From Ctenosaura bakeri (taxonomy: Eukaryota; Chordata; Lepidosauria; Squamata; Iguanidae), in assembly GCA_948474755.1 (NCBI GenBank), contig CAOLHI010001808.1, positions 248,001 to 312,000 on the forward strand: a DNA stretch of 64,000 bases, written 5' to 3'. A program made the position numbers and the translations under genes. Positions 22,527 through 32,190 of this stretch are shown piece by piece. The notes beneath the pieces are model-generated. The model ran no database searches. It was not told the origin of the DNA and saw nothing but the letters and a program-made list of their open reading frames with translations. Within the stretch, counting starts at the first letter, position 1. Each line of letters begins with the position of its first letter.

Positions 22527-24245
22527 ATGCCTGAGCTGATCCTTGGAGACTTCAGCCACCACAGAACACAACAATTTAGGTGGGGAGAGCCTTTTGTAAA
22601 ATTGCTTAGAAGGAGACAGTTTCCTCTTAGGGCTCTCTATCATAACATGGCTGATGTTGTAGCCACTCCTTCTAATTATTCAGAACTCATTTCCTTATGA
22701 GCTCTAGTCTTGTGGTTAATTCCTGAAGGAAAGGAAGGATTCTCAAATGAGCTGACATGCATACTGGAAACCAATCAAAAAGTCATACAACACTGCCCAT
22801 ACTACTCTGCTCTGAGATAGCATCATTTCTCAGGAGATAAAGTAGCTAGATCAGACATCTTTCTACAAGCAACTGCAAATGACAGTAGTTTTTGATATGC
22901 TCTGCCATTGTGAGGCTGTGATGTTGTAATGCCTTCTCTATAATATAAGCTATATATACCCATAAGGTATTTATATATGCCTATCAAATGTGGCTTCTAA
23001 ACTAGCCAATTAATTTTTGCATCTAAGATATCATTCAAAATTTTGTGATCCTAACTTTTCAGTTGATCAGTATAGTAATTAAATCAGAATTTGTTTGGAT
23101 CATTAATGAGATCATGCAGAATTCTGCTTCAGGCTACATATGGCTAAAGGAATTCTCAGTCACTCAATGTCTCCATGTCTGCAATATAGCTATTTATGAA
23201 ATCTATAGACCTCACTCTTCCACATGAACACTCTCAACACATGGAAGACAAATGGACAAAACATTTCAATACAACTGGAAAGATTACCCCCCCTCTCTCC
23301 TAAACAGAACCCTGGAGACAAAGTTCAGAATTTAGAACAGATATATTGAATTGACTGTTGAAAAGCTGCATCAATACTAGTGTAAATCCTACTAAATATA
23401 TTATTATATACATGGGAAAGCCAGACTGCTTTCTGACATATAGGGTCTGCTTTATATCTGACATATAGGGCCTGCTTTATACTTCCCACAAGGTGGAATA
23501 GGAAAATACTAAAAAAGGCCTTGGAAGGGGGCAGAACAAATGGGTACAGCTTCTCATTTCAGAGAAGAAACTGAAAAGACAAAGTCACAGATTGAGTATC
23601 TTCCTCTGAGTACCATTCCTCATCAGAGCAGAATAAGATGAGGTAAACTCTGATCATCTACAGAGAAGGAAAACAGTGGTAGCAGGGAAAGGGACCTTGT
23701 GTGTTTTTCCTTAAGTGTTAAGGGATCCTCCCAGCTTCACTGTTATTTTTCCACCATCCCCTTTGGTTTCTGAGCATCTTCCATCAGGAACTCTGGACTT
23801 TGGAAAGTCAATAATCAACTACATAGACACAAGCTCAATGTTGTAATTAAAAAGCAAAGCCTGACACGTTTCCCAAAAGTAAATAATTTAAGACTCAGCT
23901 CATAAACATTTATTTTTTACTTTTTAAAAATTGAAACTACAAACTTCTTTTTGAAGTTTGTTGAGTTCCTAGTGATCTAACTCAAAAATACATCTAAGGA
24001 GGGATGCTTTATCCCAATGAAAGATCCTACCCAGATGCATTGTGTGGGGGCACAGATACTCCCACAGTCCAATCTGGGAAAGCCATACTTTCCCCTCGCC
24101 ATTTATCCGGCTATAGCATCCTCCCTTCAATGCACTGTGGGCCAAGATGGACACAAATATCACTGGTAGTGTTGTTGTTACTTTGTCACAACAGAACAAT
24201 AATTAAAGAAATGAAAAAGAGGCCTTACACTGTTTTTGCCAGCCT
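22527..24245. other. Intronic stretch without assigned element
   Basis: Contains a local direct repeat (TCTGACATATAGGGYCTGCTTTATA at 23432-23480). Otherwise AT-rich intron without recognisable genes. Confidence 0.5.
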
Positions 24246-24457
24246 GTGCACTTTTTTGCCTCTCCTCTTCACCCCTCCCAAGTATGTGTGAAGAAATTCT
24301 CTATGGAATGGCCATAGTAAATCCTCCTGGAAAATGGTAAAAGGATTCCTACCTCCTACTTAACATGTTTGATATCTTCATCAACATAGTTCCAAAATAA
24401 CTCCACAAGAATTTAAGATAACCTGAATTCACCTTCAATAAAAAAAAAGTCATGCCC

Positions 24458-24532
24458 ATAAATATAATTTGAGCCTTCCACCTCTGCATTAATGGACTGT
24501 CAATTAAATGCACTATAGAAAACCATGTACAC
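24458..24532. repeat. Copy 2 of the 70-bp block also at 20410-20482
   Basis: TATAATTTGAGCCTTCCACC, TGTCAATTAAATGCACTATA and GAAAACCATGTACA align well with copy 1. It abuts the left end of the foldback element at 24535. Confidence 0.65.
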
Positions 24533-24534
24533 TA

Positions 24535-25033
24535 GGGGCTTTATTACACAAGGTAAGTAAATTGCAATTACAGCACCACAATAGTGCTGTTTGATAGTAG
24601 TATCCAACAAATAGTAGTTTGAGTGTTGGACTACGACCATGGAGACCCTGGGTTTTATTCCCCACTCGGTCATGGAAACCCACTGGGTAACCTTGGGCAC
24701 ATCACACACTTTCGGTCACAGAAAACACTACGATAGCTTCGTCTTAGGGTTGCCATAAGTCAGAAACAACTTGGAAAGTGCACAACAACAACAACAACAT
24801 CTTTGGCTAAGACTTATCACATTTCCTCTTCTGTTGTTCTCCTGGTGGGAGACCATTTGAAAAGTGTTTCTTTTACAAAGGAGATCATTAATGGATTTTT
24901 TTGTGTTAATAAAAGAAATAGTGTTCAAACCATCTCCCTCCAAAAAAGAAATGGCATCATGTGATATGGCCCAGCCAAAAACACTACTACCCTGCTGCAA
25001 TTGCTATTCACCTGCTTCATGTGATAAAGCCCC
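24535..25033. mobile_element. Foldback (MITE-like) element with a SINE inside it
   Basis: The left end GGGGCTTTATTACACAAGGT..GTAAATTGCAATTACAGCA is mirrored at the right end by TGCTGCAATTGCTATTCACC..TTCATGTGATAAAGCCCC. The arms pair over about 42 bp with a few mismatches, and weaker pairing continues inward (TAGTGCTG.. against ..CACTACTA). Removing the SINE at 24598-24799 leaves about 300 bp, a normal MITE size. No transposase is present. Flanks do not show an obvious duplication, so the superfamily is undetermined. Confidence 0.7.
24598..24799 (+). mobile_element. tRNA-derived SINE with (CAA)n tail, inside the foldback element
   Basis: It begins AGTAGTTTGAGTGTTGGACT, with the B-box region degraded to GGGTTTTATTCCCC. 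The body CATGGAAACCCACTGGGTAA, CCTTGGGCACATCACAC and TAGGGTTGCCATAAGTCAGA is typical. It ends in CACAACAACAACAACAACA. A central deletion has removed the GGCAATGGCAAAC block. Confidence 0.88.
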
Positions 25034-25070
25034 AGAATGTTGGCTTCATGTGCCCAAGCTCCCAGGTAAC

Positions 25071-25110
25071 GGTGCACATATTTTCTCTCCACCACACATA
25101 TGTGAAGAAG
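25071..25110. repeat. Short dispersed repeat 'CATATGTGAAG', copy 3
   Basis: GTGCACATATTTTCTCTCCA followed by CACATATGTGAAGAAGGTAA, like the copy at 20530-20580. The class is unknown. Confidence 0.5.
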
Positions 25111-25136
25111 GTAACATTAAGTCCAAGGCCCATGTG

Positions 25137-25222
25137 CAATACTGATTAGAGTTCTGGACTTCGGGAGATCCAGGTTTTAATCCCCACTGAACAGAAGGGT
25201 CCATTGGTTGACTATGAACTTA
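25137..25222 (+). mobile_element. tRNA-derived SINE, left part (interrupted)
   Basis: GATTAGAGTTCTGGACTTCG, GGAGATCCAGGTTTTAATCC and CCACTGAACAGAAGGGTCC form a SINE head of a related tRNA-type family. It is broken at a TTA (25220-25222) by a foldback element and resumes at 25428 with CCCACACTGCCACAGAC-type body sequence. Confidence 0.65.
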
Positions 25223-25424
25223 AGGCCTTTCTGCACTACACTGTTATAGTGCTATTATTCCACTTTCAACATCCTATGGAACCCTGGGGTTTGCAGTTTA
25301 GGGAGGGGCCTTTAGAGTTCTCAGCCAGAGAGCTCTTTGGCCTCAATAAACTACAAACCTCAAAATTCTACAGGATGTTGAAAGTCAAACAATAGCACTA
25401 TAACAGTGTAGTGTAGAAAGGCCC
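25223..25424. mobile_element. Complete 202-bp foldback MITE with TTA target duplication
   Basis: The left arm reads AGGCCTTTCTGCACTACACT, GTTATAGTGCTATTATTCC, then ACTTTCAACATCCTATGG and GGGTTTGCAGTTTAG. The right arm is its inverted copy, ending ATAACAGTGTAGTGTAGAAAGGCCC, around a GAGAGCTCTTTGG centre. TTA flanks both ends (25220-25222 and 25425-25427). TWA 3-bp duplications and GGG-starting termini are features of PIF/Harbinger elements, so I infer a non-autonomous Harbinger-type MITE. Related copies lie at 13161-13660, 28150-28337 and 41420-41522. Confidence 0.85.
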
Positions 25425-25660
25425 TTAGTCCCACACTGCCACAGACTAATCTACCTCTCAGAGTTGCTGTCAGAGTAGGGATGGGGCATGAACTCGTAGG
25501 AAATTCAGAATATAAATGTAATATTAAAGGAAACATATTAGCAGTTTGGGAGTAACCTCGTCTGTATTCCTCTATACTCAAGTTGCTTTGGGTTCCATAT
25601 TGGGGAAAAGATGGGACATAAATTAATAAAATAAAACAAAATAGAAGAGAAAATAAAATA
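25425..25660 (+). mobile_element. tRNA-derived SINE, right part
   Basis: Continues the SINE head at 25137: CACTGCCACAGACTAATCTA, CCTCTCAGAGTTGCTGTCA, then TTGCTTTGGGTTCCATATTG and GGGAAAAGATGGGACATAAA, ending in AATAAAATAAAAC repeats. The GTTGCTTTGGG..GGGGAAAAGATGGGA ending is typical of a squamate SINE 3' domain. Confidence 0.65.
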
Positions 25661-25789
25661 AAATAAAAATTCTGTGGAATTTAATTATGAATAGCCATAC
25701 AGAGGCTGTACTGTACACAGGCCTACTTGGAACAAACTCTACCCCCCAGAATCAGTAGGACTACTATTCTGTTTTCCTTCTGTCTGTCT

Positions 25790-25822
<33 letters not shown>
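25790..25822. repeat. (ATCA)n microsatellite
   Basis: Eight uninterrupted ATCA units following TCTGTCTGTCT. Confidence 0.95.
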
Positions 25823-25823
<1 letters not shown>

Positions 25824-27554
25824 GTTTTCCTTTTCTGCAAGTTCATTAGAGGTAGCATATTATATAATATTTAGTATTTGAATAAAAAGTTTATTTATAT
25901 ACTTAGGGCCGCTTAGAAGTGTCCATTTACAAATTACTTCATGTTATGCAAATTTACAGTTGTGTTATCCCATAAACACCATTTAGCACTGTCAATGTTC
26001 ATCCTTTCGTCTTACTGCAGAAGCTGTACACATTGCATTTTTTAAAAAACCTTCTTTTTAATTACCCTTCTCATCTAAGACCAAACATTTGAAATTGCAC
26101 AAGCATTTAAAAGAACTAGTGACCTCAATAGCCCTCACAGAAATACTGTACAGTAAGACCCAGTAATAATTATACCTCCTTACATGTATGGAATGCATCC
26201 CATACTATCTTTACCTTTTCCTGTGGTGCAGAGTTAGGAAAATCTGAGAAGTACTTCCCACAAGCTACGTTATGGCTACTGGAGGCGTGTGAAAGGATTC
26301 CACAGAGCAACGATTCCATCACCTGATAAAACTCTCTGCTAAAGATATCTGTAACCAGAAGGCCAGAGACCCCTTTATACACTAATACCACTCCAGGACA
26401 TAGGTCTAACTGACCTTCACATTAACTCTTGTGCTCCAAACTGTACAGTTCTCAGGTTTCTAGCCCCTCTTGTTGGCAGAAGCTTTTGGGCCTGTTGCAC
26501 ATGAGTTGACACATAAACTGACATCGGAACAAGTGAAATGGGTGGGGTGGAGAGGCAGACGCAGAAAACAACATTATGCATAAGGCATGTGATCGAAGGA
26601 TATTCTGCCACTTAGTTTATTACGTGAGCTACAGCTTGACAACCAGTCTGAAACTTGACCCCTTCTTGGCTGGTTGCCCCTCAAACTGTGACTGCTACTG
26701 GCAATGGAAAGACCAATGGAAAGATCTCTGAGAATGTAAGATCTTTTACCAAATGGAGTTCAGCCAAAAGTCTTCTCACTTGTTTCCACGTCTCATCTCA
26801 TCAAAACAGACACCAAACCTTGAGCCTCCAAACACAGTCCTGCAATATGAAATGACTACAGTAGCCCAGCCTGCATCCAAAGGCTAGAAACATATTTGAG
26901 GGACATGTCAGTTTCTGGATGATTCTATTCTTTACAATTTATCTTTTGGAGATTTTTTTTAAAGCAATCATCTTGAAAATCAGCCTTTTAAAAAAAGCCA
27001 CACTTCAAAAATTTAAGTCATATAACACAGGTAAATTGCATTAGAAAAATATTTTAAGCTACTCAGATTGATTATATTTCATTCACTACTACATCTAAAG
27101 AAAGATGCATTTATACCTTCCAGATTCTACAAATATAACACAGGAGTGGTGTTGTCCCATTGCCTTACTACCTTCATTAAACAGAAAAGGCACTAAGCAA
27201 TGTATGCCAAGGTATCTGCCTTGTGAAAGAAAAATTAAATGTAGAACTGTAGCAAAAATCTGATTTTTCAGACATCTGTTCTCTCTGCTGCATCACATTC
27301 CAAAATGTACCATAATAATAAATTAACAAAATTTTGTTAATAAATTAACAAAATCAAATTAATCCACTCTTTCAGAGAGAAGAAATATGTAGAAAAGCAA
27401 GGTACAAAAGTCAGTGAACTTCATTGGTCACTAATAAATATAATTACAAGGGATTCAGTTCAATAATTTCAAATTAAATATTTGATGCTAACTTGAGAAC
27501 AGGATTCCTGTTTGAGTTTGACTTCTTCACACTTAACCCACTGAAATCAACTAT
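25823..27554. other. Intronic stretch without assigned element
   Basis: A 73-codon minus-strand open frame at 26170-26391 is unrecognised and lacks splice context. A perfect 20-bp palindrome, ATTAACAAAATTTTGTTAAT, is at 27322-27341, with a direct repeat of TAATAAATTAACAAAAT around it. No gene is supported. Confidence 0.5.
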
Positions 27555-27976
27555 GGCCCTTTCCACAGCTTACCTCCATCGTGTGGGGATCATGCAAGCA
27601 GCCTCTTCCGTGAGGCGCTCGCGTCCCCTCTGCTCTGTTTCCGCAGCAGTTGCCTGCTGGCCGGCAAGCAGCATGAAAGCTCCGCCTTTTCCTTCTGCAG
27701 CGCAGCTGGATATTTTCCCAGGCTGTGCTGGGGGAGGAAACACAAGGGCCATGGCTCCGGAGGCTCTGCACAGACTGTAAGTGCATGTGGTGCCCCGGAG
27801 CGACGTGCAATCACGCATCATTTTGGACCAAAAGCCGAAAATGAAATATTGCACAATTGGTGCCTGTCAGCCTTGGCAGTGTCGCGCAATTGCAAGAAAG
27901 TCATGTGAAACGCTCCTCACAGTCACGCAACGCTCCGGAGGCCCTTTCGCAAGACAACTGCCATGCGAAAAGGGCT
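27555..27976 (-). mobile_element. GC-rich inverted-repeat element, copy B
   Basis: The termini are GGCCCTTTCCACAGCTTACC (left) and GCATGCCATGCGAAAAGGGCT-like (right), flanked by TAT on both sides (27552-27554 and 27977-27979). The inside is strikingly GC- and CpG-rich compared with the AT-rich intron. It aligns along its whole length with the reverse complement of copy D (57236-57668), sharing GGCTCTGCA, TTTTCCCAGGCTGTGCTGGG and CGAAAATGAAATA. On the minus strand a donor-like GGTAAG sits beside the terminus (27571-27574). Long open frames on both strands reflect few stops rather than coding. Confidence 0.8.
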
Positions 27977-28149
27977 TATGTTTAAACTAGTCATGAGTTC
28001 CAATTAAGTCTCATTCAATTCAACAGGTCTAACGTAAATATTTAAAAAATCCATATTCAACACACCATGAAATCAAATCTCTTTCTCAACAACATATGAC
28101 TTGATTCTAAAAGTGAATAAATACCTAATTTCTACAATATATTATACAG
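27977..28149. other. Short unassigned intronic spacer
   Basis: AT-rich spacer between two mobile elements; nothing recognisable. Confidence 0.5.
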
Positions 28150-28337
28150 CAACACATCACTAACTACCTGTGGAATCGTGGTTTGTAGTTTGGTGAGTTT
28201 GGTGAGTCACTGGAGCTCTCTGGCTGCAATTTCTAAATGCCCCTCTCTAAACTGTCAATCCCACAATTCCATAGGATGGAACCATGGCAGTTAGTGGAAT
28301 AACAGCACTATAATTGTGTAGTGCAAATGGGCCCCAA
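28150..28337. mobile_element. Foldback MITE, left-truncated copy of the 25223 family
   Basis: TGTGGAATCGTGGTTTGTAG, GAGCTCTCTGGCTGCAATTTC, CAATCCCACAATTCCATAGG and TAACAGCACTATAATTGTGTAGTGCAAATGGGCC match the arms of the complete copy. The outer part of the left arm is missing. Confidence 0.75.
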
Positions 28338-28517
28338 AAAGCTGCATACAACAGAAGGCAAGACTGGCTGTATCCACTTTATTAAATGATTCAGATTTCT
28401 CCAGCTGGCTGTGTGGACTTATCTTGAAAACATCCTTAACAAGCGCAGACATGGTTCAAGGGGGGTCCATTATCACAGCAAAATTACGTCCGCACTATTG
28501 GTACTGCACGGTGTGTT

Positions 28518-28640
28518 TTCAACTTTTGGTTCTCCAGGTGTTTTGGACGTCATCTCCCAGAACTCCTAACCCTATCCTCTAGCCATGCTAGATGGGTTTT
28601 CGATAAGGTAGTCCAAAACATCTACAGCTTGAGAACCACT
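28518..28640. repeat. Foldback repeat 'CTCCAGGTGTTTTGGAC' family
   Basis: The left arm TTGGTTCTCCAGGTGTTTTGG..CTCCCAGAACTCC and the right arm AGTCCAAAACATCTACAGCT with TGAGAACCAC are inverted copies around AGCCATGCTAGATGGG. It is related to the copy at 5655-5762. Confidence 0.7.
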
Positions 28641-30184
28641 TACTTTGCCATAGGCATCCCCAGGAGGGCTGCTGAAATATTCCCATACTTTTCATAAGGT
28701 GAATTATGAACAAACCACACAGACCATTTCAGAAATGCTTTACCAAATTATTTTAAATTGCCAGGCTAAGTCTGAAATCTATCTTTGTTTTGTTTTTAGA
28801 GAGACATGAAACATGTATTCACAATACTTAGGTCTTGCACACATCAATGTACCTTGGCCAATCCAGTTAAAGTTATATTTGAAGATCATAAAATCTTTTG
28901 GCAGATTTTTTCAAAAAATTAATCTCATTACAGTTCTTTTTAATCCTTCACTGAATGCTATGAAATACATCTATTCCATATTAAAACAGTAAGATAAACA
29001 GGAAAAATGAACTCTGCAAACAAGAGTTTGTGGCAGCCAAACTAGTGACTAAATCTATTGCCATAAGGAAATAATGAATTTTAAAAAGTTGAATGTTTAA
29101 AATTTAGCTTGCACCTCCCACTCTTCTTCTTCACAAATCTGTGGCTGAGAATCTTGAAATTTTTTTAAAAGACTTTTATCACTGAAAAAGTCAGCTTTAT
29201 GTGTAGGCAGTAAATTATGGATGAAATCTTGTACTTGTGTAGGACCTTAATTATTAAGGAAGTTATGACCAAAAATTGGAAAGTTTACTTTTTTGCAGCA
29301 CAACTCTCAAAATCCCCTATCTCCAGTGGCCATGTTGGCTAAGGAACTCCTGGAACTGAAAAGGGAAAAATTTTGAAAAGAGAAATTGTTGTCTTTTGAA
29401 AGGACAGCAATTTCTTTCCTTTCTTGAACCTGCCCAGTGCTCTTTGTATATAAATTAGTTCTGCTCTTAAACTAGGCCCTTTTGTGTGACACTTCACCTC
29501 CTTTTTACAATATGTATTTTAAGCAACTGGGCCTGTTGCCTGGCCATTCCATTCAGAGTAGGAGACACACAGACGAGGAACATTACAGGTGATGTTCACA
29601 CAGACAGCTTCTCCTGCTTGTTTGCCAAAAGGTCTCAATGAGGGAGTTAAGCTAAGAACACTTATCTGCTGCTGATTTGAAGTTCAAGAACCGATTTGAT
29701 TGCTCTTCAGGGATTCCCTTTCATATGAGTCATTGTTAAGACAGGCGAATCCCCCCACTGCCCCCCCATGCAAGGATAATACTATTTGTCCAGAGATCAC
29801 AGCTGCTGAAAGCTAGCCCTTAAAAGAAGGCATTGCATATGCCTTCAGCTCAGAATAACAGTCAATGAAGTATAATGCACTGAAATGCTCTGTAGAACCA
29901 CATATCATATCAATAGATCACACTGATTAATACAGGCTGGTAGTTTAGCTCTTCTTTTTATGTCTAAGACTTTCAGTTGTGCTAGCTCAGTTTAGAAAGG
30001 GTAAAAAAAATGCACACACATTTTAAAAAAATGTTACTAAGTCATGCCATGGCAACATTGGCAAAGGCAGAAACTATTTGCCATCCATGGAGCAAATTTG
30101 CAATTAAATTTGCAATTTATAAATATGCATTATGTTATAATACTTTAGTCTGCAATCCTGGGATAGGAATCATGCACTCACGTT
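28641..30184. other. Intronic stretch, one small repeat fragment
   Basis: A fragment near 29295-29365 (CAACTCTCAAAATCCCCTAT, GTGGCCATGTTGGCTAAGGA) resembles the 'GGGAGTTGTAGTCC' repeat family. Otherwise no recognisable feature. Confidence 0.45.
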
Positions 30185-30290
30185 GTTAAGAATGTAATTC
30201 CCAACAGCCCTAGCCAGGATAGGACAAGCAAGGAACGCTGGGAGTTGCAATCTAACATCATCTAGAGGCTGCATGTTTCCCAGCTCTGCA
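30185..30290. repeat. Copy of the 'GGGAGTTGCAATCTAACA' dispersed repeat
   Basis: GTAATTCCCAACAGCCCTAG, CCAGGATAGG, then GCTGGGAGTTGCAATCTAAC and ATCATCTAGAGGCTGCATGTTTCCC keep the order of the common repeat at 8416-8532 and 32041-32190. Confidence 0.55.
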
Positions 30291-32040
30291 GTAATTCTGC
30301 ACACACCAACCTGGGAACAAATTCCATTCAATTTAGTGCAGTTTACATCTGAGCAAACAGCACAACTAGAAATATTATCAGTCCATATGTTTTCTTGCTG
30401 ATGAATCATGTGACTGCTACTTCTTCTAACCATTAATAAACACTTCATGGAAAGGCCTCTCATGTACGTGCAGTTCCAATTGTTTTATTCAGCCTCCTCA
30501 ACTTTGTGCCTTCTAGATGTGTAAAACAACAAATACCATCACCAAAACCAGCATAGACAATAGCCACACTTACTGGGCATAATTAGAGTTAGAACCTAAT
30601 GCATCTAAAGGGTACCAGAATGGGGAAGACTGTTGTTACTGGTTCTCTCAAAACACGGTGTGGATTCTCTTTCCCTAACCTACTCTCCACAATCTATGAC
30701 AGAGCTGATGGAGAATCCTGGATTACATCAAAGCTTGTCTTCTTCCTTGGAGCTGGGAAGTAAGATACCACAAGTAATAGTATTACCTGTAACACATAAC
30801 TTCAGACAAGTGGCAGTCATACCAAGGGCACAATGATGTTTGTTTTACTAAATGACATCATGATGGCTCAAATTGTTACCTTTTTTAATGGGATAAATAA
30901 CATTTATTCATTAGTCTTAAAATTTCCCCTTCCAGGGTTACTTTGGGCCACTTTTGCATTTTTAACTGTATTTTTAAAAAGACAGAAATGTCCTAGTACA
31001 GTATTAACATGTCAGTCTTCAAATAATGAGCAACAAGTAACAGTAGGACCCAAAGAGTAATCAGTATGAGTTCTGCTCCTTTCCATTCCTCTTCTTCACA
31101 CAGCCTTTGTTCCTGGCTTCACAGTTTTAAAGACACGCTCTTGCTGTGAACCTTTATTTACTTATTCTATGTTCATAGGGAAGAAAGTGAAAGAGAGAGG
31201 CTATGAAAGGCCATTTGTTTGACTGCAGTTCAATTTGACAGTTGAAAGAGAGTGTCTTACTCAGCAAAAGCACACGTGCCTCTAATGCCTCTAATGTATT
31301 GTGCTGTCAGGGATAGCTATGGACTGCTGAGTGGAACAGCTATCTCTCTGGAACTCTGTGAATGTTGAGGGTTAAACAGTCATGATTATCAAAGCCTCCA
31401 TTTGAATGGCTGAGAGAAGCAAAGTGCTCAAGAATGTTAGGAGACAGCTTAAAGTTCAGGAGGTTTCAGGAAGCAGGCATGGAATTCTGGTTTGCAACAG
31501 TATCTCAGAAACCCTTTCCAAAACAAGAAAGCATTAAAAAGCCTCCTCCTCTTTCAACCTCGCCTTTACCAGCACTGCCATATTAGACACATCCATCCAT
31601 GTTTTTACCCCTGCTTTTTGAGTAGGGCCTTGCTTTCTTTCTATATTTACATAACTCTCAACCTCTTTAGCATTTTGATAGAAAAATGACTGACAGGCTT
31701 GATCCAGCAAGGTGGCAAATACCTTCCCACACCCTCTCGGTCCCTTGAAGCTTAAAATGGAGTCAAGAGCTTTTCAGGAGTGCTTATAAATGAAAAGGCA
31801 ACAAAAGTACGCTTCTTCAACTGTAAAGCTTTTGTTGGTGATGGTGGTCTTAGAAAAATGTGTCTCTATACCACTACCAGTCAGGTTTTGGTCATTTCAG
31901 AAATAGAATTGAGAGAAAGTACCATTTGTGATTGAAACTGGGATCTAAGATCTAATAAGATCAATCATACTCTCAAAGGTTCATTTATAAATCATTTTCA
32001 GACTCTGTCCAGAGTCTTTATAAAGATTCTATACCATTAC
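30291..32040. other. Intronic stretch without assigned element
   Basis: Only short unrecognised open frames. No RNA gene or named repeat could be supported. Confidence 0.5.
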
Positions 32041-32190
32041 AATAGGCTTTCCCAACCTTTCCTGATAGCCCTCCAAACAGACTACTTACCACTCTCATCA
32101 CTGCCAACAAGCATGGCCATTAGCTGTCTCGGCTAGTGATGATGGGAGTTGCAGTCAAACACACCTGGAGGGCACCCAGTTTAGGAAAAG
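32041..32190. repeat. Copy of the 'GATGGGAGTTGCAGTC' dispersed repeat
   Basis: GGCTTTCCCAACCTTTCCTG, the CATGGCCATTAGCTG centre, GTGATGATGGGAGTTGCAGT, CACCTGGAGGGCACCCAGTTT and AGGAAAAGC show the standard order of this common reptile repeat with inverted ends. Confidence 0.65.

Noticed and set aside
26170..26391. 73-codon minus-strand frame with protein-like composition
   Set aside because: No recognised similarity and no splice-site agreement with NFATC1 phases.
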